The notes beneath the pieces were generated by a model that was not told where the DNA came from, searched no databases, and worked only from the letters and a program-made list of their open reading frames with translations. A stretch of DNA of 54,898 nucleotides from Blastocatellia bacterium. Lineage in GTDB: Bacteria; Acidobacteriota; Blastocatellia; HR10; J050. The number at the start of each line of letters is the position of its first letter. Within the stretch, counting starts at the first letter, position 1. The DNA lies in NCBI GenBank assembly GCA_025054955.1, contig JANWZE010000047.1, positions 1-54,898 on the forward strand, written 5' to 3'. Of the stretch, positions 52,123 through 54,898 are shown piece by piece. A program made the position numbers and the translations under genes.

Positions 52123-54294
52123 TCAATCAATCCGCTCAACGTCAATCACGCCGGCGATGGCTTGAATCGCCTTGATCACCCGCTGCAAATGTTTCAAATC
52201 GGTGATTTCAACCGTAAACCTCAACTCGCCGCGGCCATCGGAATTGACACCGGCATGCGCATCACGAATGTTGGTTTTGATCGCGGCGATGGCCTGTGTC
52301 ACATCCGCTAGCGCGCCCTGACGGTCGTCAATCAAGATTTTGAGCGAGACCGGATAGGCCAAGCCATTTTCACCTTTGATCCAATCCACATCAATGATGC
52401 GCTCACGGTCAACCGTCAGGCTGGGCACATTGGTACATCGCCTGGCATGCACGGCGACGCCTTTGCCACGAGTGATGTAACCAATCACAGGCTCGCCACG
52501 AATCGGGTTGCAGCATTGAGCGCGATACACCATCAGGTCATCAGCCCCTTTGACGCGAATCGGCTCGTCACCAAGACGAAGCGCTTTCTTGACCACTTGG
52601 GCAACCTGATCGAGTTTGGAAGCAGCCTTTTCCTCGGCCAGGGGCGCCATCTCTGAAGGAACAAATCGTGTGATGATAGTCCGGGCTGGCGTCTTGCCAT
52701 ATCCGACGGAGGCAAAGAGATCGTCTACTCTCCCGTAACCATGCTCGGAAGCAATTTTCTGTAACAGCTCGTTGGCCAGCAGTATTTTCTTCAAACTCAG
52801 CTTGTATCGGCTTGCTTCCTTTTCGACGATCTTCTTGCCCAGCTCAATAGCCTCCACACGCTCCTGTTCACGCAACCACTTGCGTATGCGATTAGCCGCG
52901 CGATTGGTGGTGACAAACTTGAGCCAGTCTCGGCTGGGCGTATGACCTGGTGTGGTGATAATCTCAACCACGTCTCCATTGCGTATTTGGTAGCGCAGCG
53001 GCACCAATCGCCCATTGACCTTAGCGCCGGTACAGGTATGACCGACTTCTGAGTGAATGGCATAGGCGAAGTCAACCGGCGTCGCGCCACGCGGCAATTC
53101 AATGACTTTGCCCTTGGGCGTGAAGGCGAACACCTCTTTGGGATAAAGGTCGAGCTTCAAACTATCGAGGAATTCACCGGGGTCCTTGACATCTTGCTGC
53201 CACTCGACCAACTGGCGGAGCCACTTGTAAGTCGCGTCGTCCTGATGATAGCCACGCTTGCCTTCTTTATACTTCCAATGCGCCGCGATACCCTCTTCAG
53301 CGATCTGGTGCATCTCCTCCGTGCGAATTTGCACCTCGAATGCCTGCCCTCCTTCAGCAATCACCGAGGTATGAATGGACTGATACATGTTCTCTCGCGG
53401 CGTGGCGACCCAATCCTTGAAGCGCCCCGGAACCGGCGTCCAGTGTGTATGAATCACACCCAACGCAGCATAGCAATCGCGCACAGTGGAGGTAATAATC
53501 CGGATGGCAATCAGATCATAGATCTGTTCGAGCGTGATTTTCTGGCGCTTCATCTTCAGGTAGATGCTATACAACCGTTTGACTCGGCCTTGCACATCCA
53601 CGTAGGGAACACTATTTTCCGTCAGTTGAGTGGATATCTTCTTCTTGATTGTGTCTAACGCTGACTCCAGCCCTTGACGGCGCTTGCTCAGTGCATCACG
53701 AATACGCTGATAATCTTCGGGGTGAAGATACCTGAACGCGAGGTCCTCCAACTCCCCTCGAATGCGCCCCATGCCCAGCCGGTGAGCGATGGGCGCATAT
53801 ACTTCCAGCGTCTCTTGAGCGATCCGAACCTGCTTTTCCCGTGACAAATGCGTCAGCGTCCGCATGTTGTTGAGCCGGTCAGCCAGCTTGACCAGAATGA
53901 TGCGGATGTCATCGGTCATGGCCAGTAGCATCTTGCGCATGCTCTCAGCCTGCCGCTGCTGTTTGGTTTCGTAATTCAGTTGACCGAGCTTTGTCAGTCC
54001 GTCCACCAAATGCGCAATATCCGGGCCAAAATAGCGCTCAATCTCCTCCACCGTCGTGTTCGTATCTTCGACCACATCATGCAGCAGGCCGGTTGCCACA
54101 CAGACGACGTCCAGTTTCATCTCGGCCAACATATAGGCCACTTCAAGTGGATGAACCAGGTAAGGTTCGCCGGATTTGCGGGTCTGTCCTCGATGCCGTA
54201 TCGCGGAGAAAAGATAGGCTCTTCGTAATAACTCCTCGTCGGCTGACGGGTGGTATTGCCTGACTTTCTCAACGATGTCATCGAAGCGGATCAT
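52123..54294 (-). CDS. relA: Bifunctional (p)ppGpp synthetase/hydrolase
   Basis: A 723-residue Rel protein controlling the stringent response. The HD hydrolase domain (about 25-180) has RHRGQTRKSGEPYLVHPLEV and TGLLHDVVEDT, with the HD pair intact. The synthetase (about 230-345) has RVKRLYSIYLKMKRQK, YDLIAIRII and FEVQIRTEEMHQIAEEG. TGS (about 390-450: VFAFTPKGKVIELPRGATPVD), helical, zinc-finger-like and C-terminal ACT domains follow. All active motifs are present, so both synthesis and hydrolysis are expected. It is cytoplasmic. ridA follows 30 bp downstream. Confidence 0.96.
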   Translation of the reverse strand: MIRFDDIVEKVRQYHPSADEELLRRAYLFSAIRHRGQTRKSGEPYLVHPLEVAYMLAEMKLDVVCVATGLLHDVVEDTNTTVEEIERYFGPDIAHLVDGLTKLGQLNYETKQQRQAESMRKMLLAMTDDIRIILVKLADRLNNMRTLTHLSREKQVRIAQETLEVYAPIAHRLGMGRIRGELEDLAFRYLHPEDYQRIRDALSKRRQGLESALDTIKKKISTQLTENSVPYVDVQGRVKRLYSIYLKMKRQKITLEQIYDLIAIRIITSTVRDCYAALGVIHTHWTPVPGRFKDWVATPRENMYQSIHTSVIAEGGQAFEVQIRTEEMHQIAEEGIAAHWKYKEGKRGYHQDDATYKWLRQLVEWQQDVKDPGEFLDSLKLDLYPKEVFAFTPKGKVIELPRGATPVDFAYAIHSEVGHTCTGAKVNGRLVPLRYQIRNGDVVEIITTPGHTPSRDWLKFVTTNRAANRIRKWLREQERVEAIELGKKIVEKEASRYKLSLKKILLANELLQKIASEHGYGRVDDLFASVGYGKTPARTIITRFVPSEMAPLAEEKAASKLDQVAQVVKKALRLGDEPIRVKGADDLMVYRAQCCNPIRGEPVIGYITRGKGVAVHARRCTNVPSLTVDRERIIDVDWIKGENGLAYPVSLKILIDDRQGALADVTQAIAAIKTNIRDAHAGVNSDGRGELRFTVEITDLKHLQRVIKAIQAIAGVIDVERID

Positions 54295-54898
54295 AGCCCC
54301 ACCATAGATAGCTCAAGCATCGAGCCAGCGCGGTCACCCAGGAGTTCGCCGAGCCTTCACTCAACTCACAGCGCTTCTCATCGGTCTTGACTAGCAACTG
54401 CTGCCTAACTCACGCTCATTTCAAATCGGCACGTTTGAAATCAGCCAACTCATTTGCCGCTGCAGTAACTTACTAGCCCCTTCGCTACTGCTCGGGTCTA
54501 ACCAAACCGCTGCTGTGAGAAAGTGATTCTATAAAAAAAAGCCAGAGAATGCCAGACTGTGAGCCGTGCAGACTTGATGTGCCAAAAACACGAAAGCCCT
54601 CTCGGTTGACCGAGAGCCGCCGGCCAAAGGTTTTCGTCTTCGTCTTCAGGGTATTTTCGAGAAGAAATCATCCTGATCGCGGATTGCAGACTGCCGATTG
54701 CGGATTGATAAAACACATATTGCGGGCTGCGGATTGATAAAACTCATGCCAGTGGTCTGGAGAAAGGCCATGACTGAGTCAGGAGTCGGAAGTCAGAAGT
54801 CAGGAGCCAGAAGTCAGAGTCAGGGGCATAATTCCAATAGTCTGGAGAAAGGTCGTGTTTGATGAAGCGACATGAGGAGCAGCAGCAGAACGTCCTAA
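54295..54898. other. Gene-free window end with family E repeats
   Basis: No gene is supported. An 18-bp hairpin, CTCTCGG-TTGA-CCGAGAG (54599-54616), is visible. GCGGATTGATAAAAC(A/T)CAT appears at about 54699 and 54729. GTCTGGAGAAAGG occurs at 54756 and 54841; the latter block to 54895 matches the inverted copy at 25501-25610. GTCAGAAGTC/GTCAGAGTC simple repeats lie at 54775-54822. Confidence 0.6.

Noticed and set aside
54599-54616. Terminator of a gene entering from the right
   Set aside because: The 7-bp hairpin is perfect but no T-run follows on either strand.

Overview
The window looks like a chromosomal segment of an Acidobacteriota-type bacterium, most likely in or near the Blastocatellia. 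This is an inference from gene content, not a measured placement. Pointers are a TonB receptor with an N-terminal carboxypeptidase-regulatory domain, a VWFA-related secreted protein of the acidobacterial type, S9, M1 and CocE-type exported hydrolases, moderate-to-high GC, and many short dispersed palindromic repeats between genes. No phage, plasmid or integrase genes are seen.

Region 1 (1-15716, all plus strand) is the most unusual part. It opens with a 5'-truncated tRNA-Lys, an OFA-type MFS transporter and a gamma-glutamyltranspeptidase-family protein. A tightly packed catabolic operon follows: grdC, a glycine-reductase-type thioredoxin, grdA, grdB, a DhnA/LsrF-type aldolase, an FGGY sugar kinase, an aldehyde dehydrogenase, an SDR epimerase/dehydratase, an oxalyl-CoA-synthetase-like AMP ligase, a PanE-like ketoacid reductase and a class V aminotransferase. 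Both grdA and grdB carry an in-frame TGA exactly where the family has selenocysteine. Each TGA is followed by a 7-bp hairpin with a 3-nt GGN loop at the distance expected of a bacterial SECIS. The set lacks GrdE (the substrate-binding proprotein), GrdD and thioredoxin reductase, and is wired to sugar and C2 enzymes instead. This is the best candidate for an undescribed pathway.

Region 2 (15717-28306) is housekeeping. On the plus strand are a DUF465 protein and psd-pssA for phosphatidylethanolamine synthesis. On the minus strand are ompA-like, nnr, tsaE and a PQQ-repeat propeller gene; a VWA protein; apt and acyP; and the HU-merR-tRNA-Pro-surE-pcm run. Three tRNA genes (Arg-CCT, Pro-CGG, Pro-GGG) lie among these.

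Region 3 (28307-36057, plus) has an orphan DUF790 (Bax1-type) nuclease, a group II PLP decarboxylase, an LTA4-hydrolase-like M1 aminopeptidase, a TlpA-type redox protein and a beta-barrel-like gene whose start is not evident. Region 4 (36058-51281, mostly minus) encodes CysQ-like phosphatase, a large S9 peptidase, a PPC-domain protein, the TonB receptor, a His/Cys-rich small protein, a BNR-repeat protein with a CocE hydrolase, an HD hydrolase and a PpiC foldase lipoprotein. Region 5 (51282-54898) has rpmB (L28, Cys-type), ridA and the bifunctional (p)ppGpp enzyme gene.

Intergenic DNA holds at least five short repeat families, several with perfect stems. One 81-bp family sits directly before genes and contributes their ribosome-binding site. 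One family is MITE-like with 13-bp perfect inverted ends.
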